A stretch of DNA of 64,000 nucleotides from contig CALBAK010000026.1 in assembly GCA_937926445.1 (NCBI GenBank), positions 1 to 64,000 on the forward strand, in the 5' to 3' direction. The translations under genes and the position numbers were made by a program. The stretch's first letter is position 1; each line of letters begins with the position of its first letter. The notes beneath the pieces were generated by a model. That model was given only the letters and a program-made list of their open reading frames with translations, made no database searches and had not been told where the DNA came from. Origin of the DNA: an uncultured Alphaproteobacteria bacterium. GTDB lineage: Bacteria; Pseudomonadota; Alphaproteobacteria; Geminicoccales; Geminicoccaceae. Positions 44,070 to 51,859 of the stretch are shown one piece after another.

Positions 44070-44813
44070 GTGGTGCTCATGCCGGTCGGTGCGATCGAAC
44101 AGCACGGGCCCCATCTGCCGCTGTCGGTCGACGCGCTCGTGGTGAGGGCGCTCGCCGAGGCGGCACTCGCCCGCGCCGAGCCCGGCCTGCCGCTGCTGGT
44201 CCTGCCGGTCTGTCCGTTCGGCAAATCCGACGAGCACATCGACTATCCGGGGACGCTCACGCTTTCGGCCGCCACCCTCGAGGCACTCTGGTCGGAGATC
44301 GGCGCCTCGGTGGCTCGGGCCGGGCTCAAGAAGCTCTTGATCCTGAACGGCCATGGCGGGCAGGTGGCGACCGCCCGGATCTTCGCTCGGAACTTGCGCA
44401 TCCGCCATCGCATGCTGGTGGCGAGCTGCTCGTGGCCCCAGCTGGGGCTGCCCGAGGGGATCCTGCCGGCGGAGGAGCTGCGCTTCGGCATCCACGCGGG
44501 TGCTCTCGAGACGGCCCTCGTCCAGGCGATCCGCCCCGAGCTCGTGCGCGCCGACCGGCTCGACCGGTTCGAGCCCGCCACCCGCGAGCGGGCCGCCCGG
44601 GCGCCGGTCCTGGGCGCGCTCGGTGCCTCGGGGTTCGGCTGGATGGCCCAGGACCTGCACCCTTCCGGGGCGGCGGGCGATGCGACGCTCGCTTCGGCCG
44701 AGCTCGGCCGGAAAGTGTTCGACCACGTGACCGGACGGCTCCTTTTGCTCGTCCGCGAGCTGCGCGACCAGCCGCTCGGTGATCTCGGTCCGGGGCCGCT
44801 CGGGCGCGGCTGA
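44070..44813 (+). CDS. Creatininase family amidohydrolase, N-terminus truncated
   Basis: A creatininase-family metal-dependent amidase (247 residues from the GTG at 44070; the family has about 20 more N-terminal residues). Metal and active-site blocks are visible: MPVGAIEQHGPHLPLSVD, CPFGKSDEHIDYPG, LILNGHGGQVATARI, GIHAGALETALVQ and [19 protein letters not shown] precedes the GTG, so the truncated form might be translated. The normal start with its conserved tryptophan is missing, replaced by the antisense cytosine deaminase scrap. The adjacent ABC transporter and the scrap suggest a former creatinine/hydantoin/pyrimidine gene set. Confidence 0.8.
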   Translation: MVLMPVGAIEQHGPHLPLSVDALVVRALAEAALARAEPGLPLLVLPVCPFGKSDEHIDYPGTLTLSAATLEALWSEIGASVARAGLKKLLILNGHGGQVATARIFARNLRIRHRMLVASCSWPQLGLPEGILPAEELRFGIHAGALETALVQAIRPELVRADRLDRFEPATRERAARAPVLGALGASGFGWMAQDLHPSGAAGDATLASAELGRKVFDHVTGRLLLLVRELRDQPLGDLGPGPLGRG

Positions 44814-44816
44814 GGC

Positions 44817-45671
44817 TCAGCGCTCGCGGCGCACGGCGCTCTCGTGCCAGCGGTGCAGGAGGAGGTGGGAGAGAGCGCCGAAGATCAGGTAGATCGCCAC
44901 ACCGGTGAGGGCCAAGAGGAGCAGGCCCGCGAACATGCGCGGGATGTTGAGTCGGTACTGCGCCTCGAGGACGCGGAAGGCGAGGCCCGTTCCGGTGCCG
45001 GCGGTGCCGGCGACGTACTCGGCGACGACCGCGCCGATCAACGAGAGCCCACCCGCGATCCGCAGGCCGCCCAAAAAGTAGGGCAGGGCGGTGGGCAGGC
45101 GGAGAAGGCACAGCTGCTGCCAGCGAGAAGCGCCGTAGAGCTCGAAGAGATCGCGCAGATTGTGGTCGGCCGAAGCCAGGCCCAGCATCGTGTTCGCCAG
45201 GATCGGGAAGAAGGCGACGATCCAGGCGCAGAGCACGACGGCGCTGAGCGTGTTGTCGACGTAGATCAGGATCAAGGGTGCAATCGAGACCACGGGTGTG
45301 ACCTGGAGGACGACCGCGTAAGGAAAGAGCGCGATCTCGATCCAGCGGGAAAGCGAGCAGAGAAGCGCGAGGCCCACGCCGCCCAGGATGGCGGCGAGGA
45401 GGGCGAGGGTCGCGATCTTCACGGTGATCAGGAGGGACGGCCAGAGGACCGGCCAGGACTCGACGAGCTCGCGGGCGACGAGGCTCGGGCCGGGCAGGAT
45501 GTAGTGGGGAATGTCGTTGAGGCGGACGATCGCCTCCCAGCCGAGGACGACCAGGAGCGCGATGATCGTGGGCGCCAGGATCCGGGCGAGCCGGTCGCTC
45601 GCGGGGGCCCGCTCGGCCGGCTCGATCGTTCCGGAGAGGCCGGCCTTTGCGGGCTCGAGGGTGGTGGCCAT
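44817..45671 (-). CDS. ABC transporter permease (NMT1/THI5-associated, nucleobase-type)
   Basis: A 284-residue inner-membrane permease with about six helices. Signature blocks are LGWEAIVRLNDIPHYILPGP, VVLQVTPVVSIAPLILIYVD and the coupling loop LFELYGASRWQQLCLLRLPT, then GLRIAGGLSLIGAVVAEYVA. It forms the channel of the importer encoded with the next two genes. Such systems transport hydroxymethylpyrimidine, pyrimidines, riboflavin or hydantoins; the substrate is not determined here. It stops three bases from the creatininase stop (convergent). Confidence 0.87.
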   Translation of the reverse strand: MATTLEPAKAGLSGTIEPAERAPASDRLARILAPTIIALLVVLGWEAIVRLNDIPHYILPGPSLVARELVESWPVLWPSLLITVKIATLALLAAILGGVGLALLCSLSRWIEIALFPYAVVLQVTPVVSIAPLILIYVDNTLSAVVLCAWIVAFFPILANTMLGLASADHNLRDLFELYGASRWQQLCLLRLPTALPYFLGGLRIAGGLSLIGAVVAEYVAGTAGTGTGLAFRVLEAQYRLNIPRMFAGLLLLALTGVAIYLIFGALSHLLLHRWHESAVRRER

Positions 45672-45677
45672 CCGGCG

Positions 45678-46484
45678 TCAGGCTCCCATGGCCCGGTGCA
45701 GCTCGGCCGAGACCCTTCGGCAGAGCGCATTGTAGGCGGGCGAAGTGCGAAAGGCCTCGTCGCGCGGCCAGGGCGCTTCGATCGGGAGGTCGGCCACGAC
45801 CCGCCCCGGGCGCGGCGCCATGACCACGACGCGGGTCGAGAGATAAACCGATTCGTAGACCGAGTGGGTGACGAACACGACCGTCCAGCTTTGCGCCCGC
45901 CAGAGGTCGAGCAGATCGTCGTTGAGCCTGAGCCGCGTGATTTCGTCGAGTGCGGCGAAAGGCTCGTCCATGAGGAGGAGGCTCGGCCGGGTGACGAGCG
46001 CCCGGGCGATCGAGACCCGCATCTTCATGCCGCCCGAGAGCTCGCGCGGATAGGCGGCCGCGAACTCGGCGAGGCCGACCATCGCGAGGGCCTCGCCGAC
46101 CGGGCCCAGGGCCTGCCGGCGGGAAACGCCCTGCAGGCGCAGAGGCAACCAGACATTGTCGAAGACGGTGGCCCAGGGCAACAGCGTCGGTTCCTGGAAC
46201 ACGAAGCCGACGGCACCCCGCGGCGCGCCTTCCGGCCCCAGGATCCGCCCGCTGGTCGGCCGAGCGAGGCCCGCGATCAGCCGAAGTGCGGTACTCTTGC
46301 CGCAGCCCGAGGGGCCGAGCAGGCTCACGAACTCGTGACGGCCGATGGCGAGGTCCAGGCCGGCGAGCGCCACCGTGCCGTTGGCGAAGGTCTTGCCGAC
46401 CCGCTCGAGGCGAACGAGCGGCTCCGCGAAGCGTCCGTTCGCCCCGTCGCGGGCGAGCCCGGAAGGAGCGGTCGCGAGGCTCAC
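45678..46484 (-). CDS. ABC transporter ATPase (nucleobase-type importer)
   Basis: A 268-residue ATPase of the nitrate/sulfonate/thiamine-precursor family. Walker A GPSGCGKSTALRLIAG, Q-loop FVFQEPTLLPWATVFDN, signature LSGGMKMRVSIARAL, Walker B LLLMDEPFAALDEITR and switch VTHSVYESVYL. The start GTG at 46484 overlaps the stop of the binding-protein gene (GTGA). It energises the adjacent permease. Confidence 0.9.
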   Translation of the reverse strand: MSLATAPSGLARDGANGRFAEPLVRLERVGKTFANGTVALAGLDLAIGRHEFVSLLGPSGCGKSTALRLIAGLARPTSGRILGPEGAPRGAVGFVFQEPTLLPWATVFDNVWLPLRLQGVSRRQALGPVGEALAMVGLAEFAAAYPRELSGGMKMRVSIARALVTRPSLLLMDEPFAALDEITRLRLNDDLLDLWRAQSWTVVFVTHSVYESVYLSTRVVVMAPRPGRVVADLPIEAPWPRDEAFRTSPAYNALCRRVSAELHRAMGA

Positions 46485-47521
46485 TGGCCGATCAGCTTCT
46501 TCTTCAGGTCGAGGCCGTGGCCCTTGTTCACGAACCGGAGTGTGTAGCCCTCCTCGTAAGGCAGGCTCGCCGGGTAGACGCCCCAGCCCACCGCCTTTTC
46601 GAAGAAGCTCTTCCAACGTTCCTCGGTCATCGCGCCGATGCCGAGTCTCAGCGCGTCGCCGGAATCGACGATGCCGTATTTCTTCATCGCCTCGATGGAG
46701 AAGGCGATCTGTTCGTCGTCCATCTCGGGATTGTCTTTCTTGATCAGCGCGTTGGCGGCCTTGTTGTCGCCGTACAGATAATTGTACCAGCCTTCGATCG
46801 AGGCGTCGACGAAGCGCTGCACGAGATCGGGATTCTCCTCGACCATCTGGGCCCGCGCCTCGATGGTCGTGGCGTAGGTGTCGTAACCGGCGTCCGCCAG
46901 CACGAGGACCACCGGGTCGAAGCCGCCCTGCTTCCTGATCGCGAAGGGCTCGGAGGTGACGTAGCCCTGCTGGACGCTGTTCTTGTCGGCCAAGAACGGA
47001 GCCGGGTTGAAAGTGTAGGGCTTGAGTTGGGAATCGTCGAGCCCGTAGACCTGCTTCAGCCACAGCCAATAGGTCAGCCGCCCATCGTTCGAGACGAAGA
47101 TGGTCTTGCCTTTGAGATCCGCGAGCGTCCGTACACCGGTGCCCGGATGGGCCATCAGGATTTGCGGTTCCTTCTGGAAGATCGCGGCGACCGTGACGAC
47201 CGGCACCTTGTTCTGGATGAAGTTGAACTGGCCGAACATGTTGCCGCCCATGTTGAAGTCGATCCGGCCGGCGGCGATGAGCTGGCTGTGGTTGACCTGG
47301 GGGCCACCGGGGCGGATCGCGACGTCGAGCCCGTAGCGGGCGTAGGTGCCGTCGGCGACCGCCTGGTAGAAGCCGCCGTGCTCGGCCTCCGCCTTCCAGT
47401 TGGTGCCGAAGGTGATCTTGTCGGCCGCCGCGGCGGCGTCGCCGAGCAGCAGCAAGGCCGCCGCGCCCACGAGCCCGAGCGCCGTGCGCCCACCCCGTGC
47501 CGGCTTGGTCGTCTGGTCCAT
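46481..47521 (-). CDS. NMT1/THI5-like substrate-binding protein
   Basis: A 346-residue periplasmic protein. The signal region ALGLVGAAALLLLGDAAAAA is followed by ITFGTNWKAEAEHGGFYQAV, IRPGGPQVNHSQLIAAGRID, KGKTIFVSNDGRLTYWLWLK, VQQGYVTSEPFAIRK and ATTIEARAQMVEENPDLVQR, typical of the NMT1/THI5-like group that binds pyrimidine-type ligands. It is first in a three-gene importer operon. The neighbouring creatininase and the deaminase remnant favour a pyrimidine, hydantoin or creatinine-like ligand; this is inference. Confidence 0.88.
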   Translation of the reverse strand: MDQTTKPARGGRTALGLVGAAALLLLGDAAAAADKITFGTNWKAEAEHGGFYQAVADGTYARYGLDVAIRPGGPQVNHSQLIAAGRIDFNMGGNMFGQFNFIQNKVPVVTVAAIFQKEPQILMAHPGTGVRTLADLKGKTIFVSNDGRLTYWLWLKQVYGLDDSQLKPYTFNPAPFLADKNSVQQGYVTSEPFAIRKQGGFDPVVLVLADAGYDTYATTIEARAQMVEENPDLVQRFVDASIEGWYNYLYGDNKAANALIKKDNPEMDDEQIAFSIEAMKKYGIVDSGDALRLGIGAMTEERWKSFFEKAVGWGVYPASLPYEEGYTLRFVNKGHGLDLKKKLIGQ

Positions 47522-47688
47522 GTCCGCTTCCTCCCGAAGGCCGACCGGGCATCCGCCGGCCGACCGGCCCTCCCTGGATGGCAAAGGGCATGCCGGAGCA
47601 AAGAGGCATGCCGACGCGCGCTCGGCGGCCACCGTATCCCGCCCGCGCCGAATGTGCTCGCCGCGACGACCCGCCGGCAAGAGGCCGC

Positions 47689-49038
47689 TCAAGCCCGACC
47701 GGCGGCGCTTCCTCCGCCGGTCCCGCGCCAGCTGCCGGCGAGCAGGTGGCGGGCGAACTCGCGACGATCCGGGACCGTCTCGACGGCCGGAGCGGCCGAC
47801 GGCGGGGGGGCCTCGCGGGCGAGCCGGTCGGCCACGATCAGCACCGCGAGAAGATGATAGAAGAGTTCGAAGAGGGCCATGTTGAGGAGCGCACCGCCGA
47901 CCGCGTAGCCCACGAGGCTCACCTGGAGGGCCGCACCGAGGCGGGCGAGGTCGTGCAGGTCGGGCCGGTCTCGCTCGAGCCGCATGAGCCTGCCGGCGGT
48001 GAAGAGCCCAGCCAGGAGGATCGCGAGGAAGAGGGCGAGCCCGGTGAAACCGAGCTCGCCCAGCACCTCGAAGTAGATGCTGTGGGCGTTGAGATAGTCG
48101 GAATGCCCGCCGGCGCCGTGGCGGATGTTGTTGAGCACGAACACTCGAAAGCCGCCGCCGAGCCAGGGCCGGTCGAGGGCCACCTCGACGGCCCAGGCCC
48201 AGGCGGTGAACCGGAGCTGCGCCGAAGCGTCCGCCTCGTAATCGTCGATCGTCCCCATCTTGGCGTACCAGGCCTCGGGCATGAGAAGAGCGAGGGCGAG
48301 GGCGGCGGTGCCGCCGAGGAGGGCGAGCGGCACTTTGGCCCGTGAGCGCCACCAGAGAACCGCTGCCGTCGCCAGAAGCGCCAGAAGGCCGCCGCGCGAC
48401 CAGGTACCGAGCACGGCGAGCACGGTGAGGCCGGCGGCGGCGAGGAGACCGGCGCGCAGCCAGACCGGGCGGCTCGTCTCGTAGAGATGTTGGAGGAGCG
48501 GCAAGATCATGACGAGGGCGAGCGCGATACCGTTGTTGTCGGCCATCAGGCTCGGGCTCGGGCCGAGCACCTGGTAGGCGCCGGCCGTGGCGAGCACGAA
48601 CAGGCCGCCCTTGATGCCGTAGAAGGCGATCGAGAGCGTGACGACCCAGACGAGCCATCGCAGCCGGTCCGGCCGGTCGACGAGGGCGGTCGTCAGATAG
48701 AGGGCGAGCAGGATCTTGAGCAGCGCGTCGCGCTTCTCGGCCGCGAGCTCCGGTGCCATGGCCTGGGCCGTCGAGAGCACGGCCAGAACGCCGAACAGGG
48801 CGAGCAGCGTACTGAGGGGGCTCCAGAGCGGCAGTTTGCGCTCGCCGGAGAGAAGCCAGCGCAGGATCGTCGGAGCGAACAGGAGCATCGCCCAGGGAAC
48901 TTCCCGGGCGAAGCCGTGGGTGAGCCGATGGGGCGCCATGAGCGAGACCCACACGTAAGCGAGCAAGCCGATGTGGGGTCGGACGAGCGCCGCCGGCACG
49001 AGGGCGGCGACGAAGGCGGTGAGCAGGAGGTCGCGCAT
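47689..49038 (-). CDS. O-glycosylation ligase, exosortase-A-associated type
   Basis: A 449-residue membrane protein with about eleven helices. Its start, MRDLLLTAFVAALVPAALVR, then LAYVWVSLMAPHRLTHGFA, matches the exosortase-A-system O-antigen-ligase-like family. The Wzy/WaaL core is GTWSRGGLLALLATAAVLWW, and the periplasmic loop has NAHSIYFEVLGELGFTGLAL. It likely transfers or polymerises a surface glycan. No exosortase or PEP-CTERM protein is seen in the window, so the partner is elsewhere or absent. Confidence 0.85.
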   Translation of the reverse strand: MRDLLLTAFVAALVPAALVRPHIGLLAYVWVSLMAPHRLTHGFAREVPWAMLLFAPTILRWLLSGERKLPLWSPLSTLLALFGVLAVLSTAQAMAPELAAEKRDALLKILLALYLTTALVDRPDRLRWLVWVVTLSIAFYGIKGGLFVLATAGAYQVLGPSPSLMADNNGIALALVMILPLLQHLYETSRPVWLRAGLLAAAGLTVLAVLGTWSRGGLLALLATAAVLWWRSRAKVPLALLGGTAALALALLMPEAWYAKMGTIDDYEADASAQLRFTAWAWAVEVALDRPWLGGGFRVFVLNNIRHGAGGHSDYLNAHSIYFEVLGELGFTGLALFLAILLAGLFTAGRLMRLERDRPDLHDLARLGAALQVSLVGYAVGGALLNMALFELFYHLLAVLIVADRLAREAPPPSAAPAVETVPDRREFARHLLAGSWRGTGGGSAAGRA

Positions 49039-49204
49039 CCGGGCCCGGTGGATGCCCGCCGGCCGCCGATCGGTCCAGGGGGCGGCGCCAGTCTAGGACC
49101 AGGGGCGGGGCGAGGCGAGCCCTCGGGACCTCGCGCATACCCGCTTGTCGACCACGAAACGCGAGGCCGTCCGCCGCCTCTCCGAAGATCGACCAAGTCC
49201 TCGA

Positions 49205-49239
49205 AAAGCAAAGGGCCGCGATCGACCGAGCCGCGGCCC
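49205..49239 (-). terminator. Rho-independent terminator after HU gene
   Basis: The perfect eight-base arms GGGCCGCG and CGCGGCCC (49213-49220 and 49232-49239) form a hairpin. Read on the minus strand it is followed by TTTGCTTTTC. It lies about 23 bases after the HU stop (49262), as expected for HU termination. Confidence 0.85.
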
Positions 49240-49261
49240 GATCCGACGATCGGGAACTGTA

Positions 49262-49537
49262 TCAGCCGTTGACGGCGTCGCGCAGATTCTTGCCGGCCTT
49301 GAAGCGGACCGACTTGCTCGCCTTGATGGTGATCGGCTTGCCGGTCTGCGGATTGCGGCCCTCGCGCGCGGCCCGGTGGGCGACCTCGAATACGCCGAAG
49401 CCGGCGATCGCCACCCGATCGCCGCGCTTGAGCGCCTCCTGGATCCCGCCGAGCACGGCGTGCACCGCCTCCGCCGCCTTGGCCTTCGTCATGCCGGTGG
49501 ACTGGGCGACCGCCGCGTTCAGCTCGTCGAGGGTCAT
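49262..49537 (-). CDS. HU family DNA-binding protein
   Basis: A 91-residue nucleoid protein that bends and compacts DNA as a dimer. The pattern MTLDELNAAVAQSTGMTKAK, VAIAGFGVFEV, the arm HRAAREGRNPQTGKPITIKA and RFKAGKNLRDAVNG is a complete HU. The ATG at 49537 has AAGGGAGC upstream. Followed by a clear terminator. It stands alone. Whether it is the HU-alpha/beta or an IHF-like paralogue cannot be told. Confidence 0.95.
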   Translation of the reverse strand: MTLDELNAAVAQSTGMTKAKAAEAVHAVLGGIQEALKRGDRVAIAGFGVFEVAHRAAREGRNPQTGKPITIKASKSVRFKAGKNLRDAVNG

Positions 49538-49743
49538 CGAAAGCTCCCTTTGGCCTTCTCGAGTAGAGCGGGCGCATATCATGAACCCCAGGAGTTGCAA
49601 ATAGCTGCGGCAACGGACGCGATGCGTTCAACGGCGGCCGTGACGGACGGGACGCGGAAGGTGGAGCGGACGGCGGGCCGAGCGAAAGGAGCGTTCACAG
49701 AGATGAAGGTATTTTAGTCTGTTTGTAGGCGAAAGTTCTTCCA

Positions 49744-49799
49744 GATCCGCGCGGATCGGAATATCAACTGAAGCGCGGACGGGCGACGTTAACCCGTCC
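49744..49799. promoter_or_regulatory. Palindrome and hairpin upstream of the MotA/ExbB-like operon
   Basis: In the 356-base gap between the divergent HU and MotA/ExbB-like genes: a perfect 14-base palindrome GATCCGCGCGGATC (49744-49757), then GGACGGG-9 bases-CCCGTCC (49777-49799). The gap is relatively AT-rich (GGTATTTTAGTCTG around 49707). The first may be an operator. The second could form a leader hairpin about 95 bases before the ATG. Confidence 0.5.
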
Positions 49800-49893
49800 T
49801 TAAGGTTGAGAGCGCACAATGGGACCCGTTACCCGGTCGGGCCGCGCCCACGGGACGCGGCCGCGGCAGCTGGTCCCGCAAGGGAGATTCGCG

Positions 49894-50604
49894 ATGGCGC
49901 GTGTCGAAGCCGTGGCGATGGACGGGCCGAAGGTCGAATGGCCCGGCCTCGCCGACTGGATCGGGGTGGGTCGCGAGCTCGGCCGACGCTGGCTCCTCCT
50001 GTTCCGTTTCGCGCTCCTCAACGTGCTGGGCACGGCGCTCGCGGCGGTGGCGGTCGCCCAGGGCTGGCTCGGCGAGATGTTCGCGAGGGACGCCCAGCAC
50101 CTCGTCAAGCTGATCGTCCTCGTGTTCGTGGTCGGGCTCGCGATCGCCGCGGCACGGGCCTGGCGGCTGAGCGCCGAACTCAACGGCGTGCGCGAGGGCA
50201 GCCCGCCGCCCGGGTCGAAGACCGCCTGGTTCCTCGCCGCCACGGCCGGCCTTGACGGGGCGGGGCGGGCGGCGATGGCCGCACTCCTGCGACTCAAGCT
50301 GCAACGGCGGCTCTCGGTTCTGCGCTATGTCGCGAGCCTGCTCGTGCTCCTCGGGCTGATCGGGACGGTCGTGGGCTTCATCCAGGCGCTCGCTGGGATC
50401 GATCCCGGGACCGTGGGCGACGCGACCGCCATCGGCCCCATGGTTTCGCGGCTGCTGCAGGGCATGTCGGTGGCGCTCTACACGACCCTCGCGGGTTCGG
50501 TTCTCAACATTTGGTTGACGCTCAATTGCCGGCTCCTCGAGGGCGGCGCCGCGCACCTCTACGCGCAGCTGGTCGAGCGGAGCGAGTGCCGTGTTCGGGC
50601 GTGA
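49894..50604 (+). CDS. MotA/TolQ/ExbB-like proton-channel subunit
   Basis: A 236-residue inner-membrane protein with four predicted helices at about 33-56, 69-88, 144-166 and 188-212, and a basic cytoplasmic stretch between the second and third (LKLQRRLSVLRYV). The pair of late helices, LLVLLGLIGTVVGFIQALAG and GMSVALYTTLAGSVLNIW, is typical of the MotA/TolQ/ExbB channel family. The ATG at 49894 has AAGGGAG seven bases upstream. It overlaps the next gene by 14 bases. The partner is not a normal ExbD/TolR (see next), so the machine's task is unknown. Confidence 0.82.
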   Translation: MARVEAVAMDGPKVEWPGLADWIGVGRELGRRWLLLFRFALLNVLGTALAAVAVAQGWLGEMFARDAQHLVKLIVLVFVVGLAIAAARAWRLSAELNGVREGSPPPGSKTAWFLAATAGLDGAGRAAMAALLRLKLQRRLSVLRYVASLLVLLGLIGTVVGFIQALAGIDPGTVGDATAIGPMVSRLLQGMSVALYTTLAGSVLNIWLTLNCRLLEGGAAHLYAQLVERSECRVRA

Positions 50605-51202
50605 GCTCGACGAGGATCCGGACGGCGCCGTCGTCTTCCGCGATCTGATCACGTTGGCGCTCGCCGGTTTCGTCACCTGCGTCATCCTCATCCTGCCGCA
50701 CGTCAACCCTGCCAAGGCACGGCCGCGGCCGGAAGGCCTCGAGCCGCCCGGCAACGTGGTGGTCGAGCTGCGCTGGCCGGATGCGATCGATGCCGATGTC
50801 GATCTCTGGGTCCAGGGGCCGGGTGACGTGCCGGTCGGTTACTCGAACAAGGGCGGTCGGCTTTTCAACCTCCTGCGCGACGATCTGGGGCACCGCGGCG
50901 ACGTCTCCGGTCTCAATTACGAGGTCAGCTATTCGCGCGGCATTCTTCCCGGCGAGTACGTCGTCAACGTTCATCTCTACCGCGACCTGTCGCAGCAGCT
51001 GCCGATTCCGGTCACGGTCGTGGCCAGCGTCAAGCCGTCGGTCGGTGAGAGCGCCCGTCAGATCGTCGCGCGTACCGTCGAGCTCGGCCGGGAGGGCGAG
51101 GAACGGACCGTCTTCCGCTTCCGCCTCGACGAACGCGGCGCGCTCGTGCCCGGCAGCGTCCACGATCTCGAGGTGTCCCTGCGTACCCGGAGGCCCACGT
51201 GA
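50591..51202 (+). CDS. MotB/ExbD-like subunit with YfaP-type periplasmic domain
   Basis: A 203-residue single-pass protein. Asp18 sits at the start of the single helix (FRDLITLALAGFVTCVILIL), where MotB and ExbD/TolR carry their proton-binding aspartate. The periplasmic part begins VVVELRWPDAIDADVDLWV, then VPVGYSNKGG and GILPGEYVVNVHLY; the 'DADVDLWV... YSN' wording resembles the YfaP/DUF2135 beta-sandwich. I do not recognise a named family for the whole protein. The start GTG overlaps the MotA/ExbB-like gene; the next gene is coupled by GTGA. A role as stator partner is inferred. Confidence 0.65.
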   Translation: MFGRELDEDPDGAVVFRDLITLALAGFVTCVILILPHVNPAKARPRPEGLEPPGNVVVELRWPDAIDADVDLWVQGPGDVPVGYSNKGGRLFNLLRDDLGHRGDVSGLNYEVSYSRGILPGEYVVNVHLYRDLSQQLPIPVTVVASVKPSVGESARQIVARTVELGREGEERTVFRFRLDERGALVPGSVHDLEVSLRTRRPT

Positions 51203-51714
51203 GCAGCATCGTGCCCCTGTTCGTCGGCCTCGCGCTCGTCGCGGGCGGGCTCGCCTGGCTCGCCATCTGGTCGCCCCGTGCGCCGGCCGTGAAGCTCGCC
51301 GCCGTTCTGCTCGCGACGCTCCTGTTGCCGCTGGCCTATGCTGCCCTCGCCGACCTGCCCGGCCGGCCGAAGCCGGTGCGCGACGAATGGCTGCGGGCGA
51401 ACGCCGAGGAGGCGTTGGTGCTCGCCTTCGATCTCGAGGAGGGACGGGCGATCCATCTCTGGCTGCGGCTGCCGGGGGTCGGCGAGCCGCGCGCTTATCG
51501 CCTGCCCTGGAGCCGACCGCTCGCCCAGCAGTTGCAGGAGGCCGGGCGGGCGGCCGAGCGGGCGGGAACGGCGGTGGCGATGCGCCGCCCCTTCGAACCT
51601 TCGCTCGACGACCGGGAGCCGCGCGTCTACCCGCTGCCGCATCCGGCCGGCCCGCCCAAGGAGGTGCCGGGCGAGGCCCTCCTCCTGCCGCCGGGCGCGG
51701 CACGCGGCGGGTGA
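51199..51714 (+). CDS. Membrane protein of the MotA/ExbB-like operon
   Basis: A 171-residue protein with two N-terminal helices (IVPLFVGLALVAGGLAWLAI and KLAAVLLATLLLPLAYAALA) and a soluble, proline-rich C-terminal part ending PPGAARGG. Not recognised. The stretch RPKPVRDEWLRANAEEALVL suggests a small soluble domain. The start GTG overlaps the previous stop (GTGA), so it is probably part of the same machine. After it begins a stretch of repeats and gene-free DNA. Confidence 0.6.
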   Translation: MSSIVPLFVGLALVAGGLAWLAIWSPRAPAVKLAAVLLATLLLPLAYAALADLPGRPKPVRDEWLRANAEEALVLAFDLEEGRAIHLWLRLPGVGEPRAYRLPWSRPLAQQLQEAGRAAERAGTAVAMRRPFEPSLDDREPRVYPLPHPAGPPKEVPGEALLLPPGAARGG

Positions 51715-51859
51715 AGTCGGACAGGGGCGGACGTGTCGTCCGACGGCCCCGCCGCACCGGCCGGACTTCGGGTCCGGCGTCGACCGCGATCCCGCGGCCG
51801 ACGGCCGCTCGACCCCGTTGCCCCTGCGACCTCCGGTGGCGAGCGGGAGAGGGCCTTTT

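Noticed and set aside
44221-44239. A minus-strand reading starting Met-Cys-Ser-Ser-Asp-Leu that looks like sequencing-adapter contamination
   Set aside because: The DNA is tgctcgtcggatttg, not the adapter; it is the antisense of the creatininase segment GKSDEHIDYPG.
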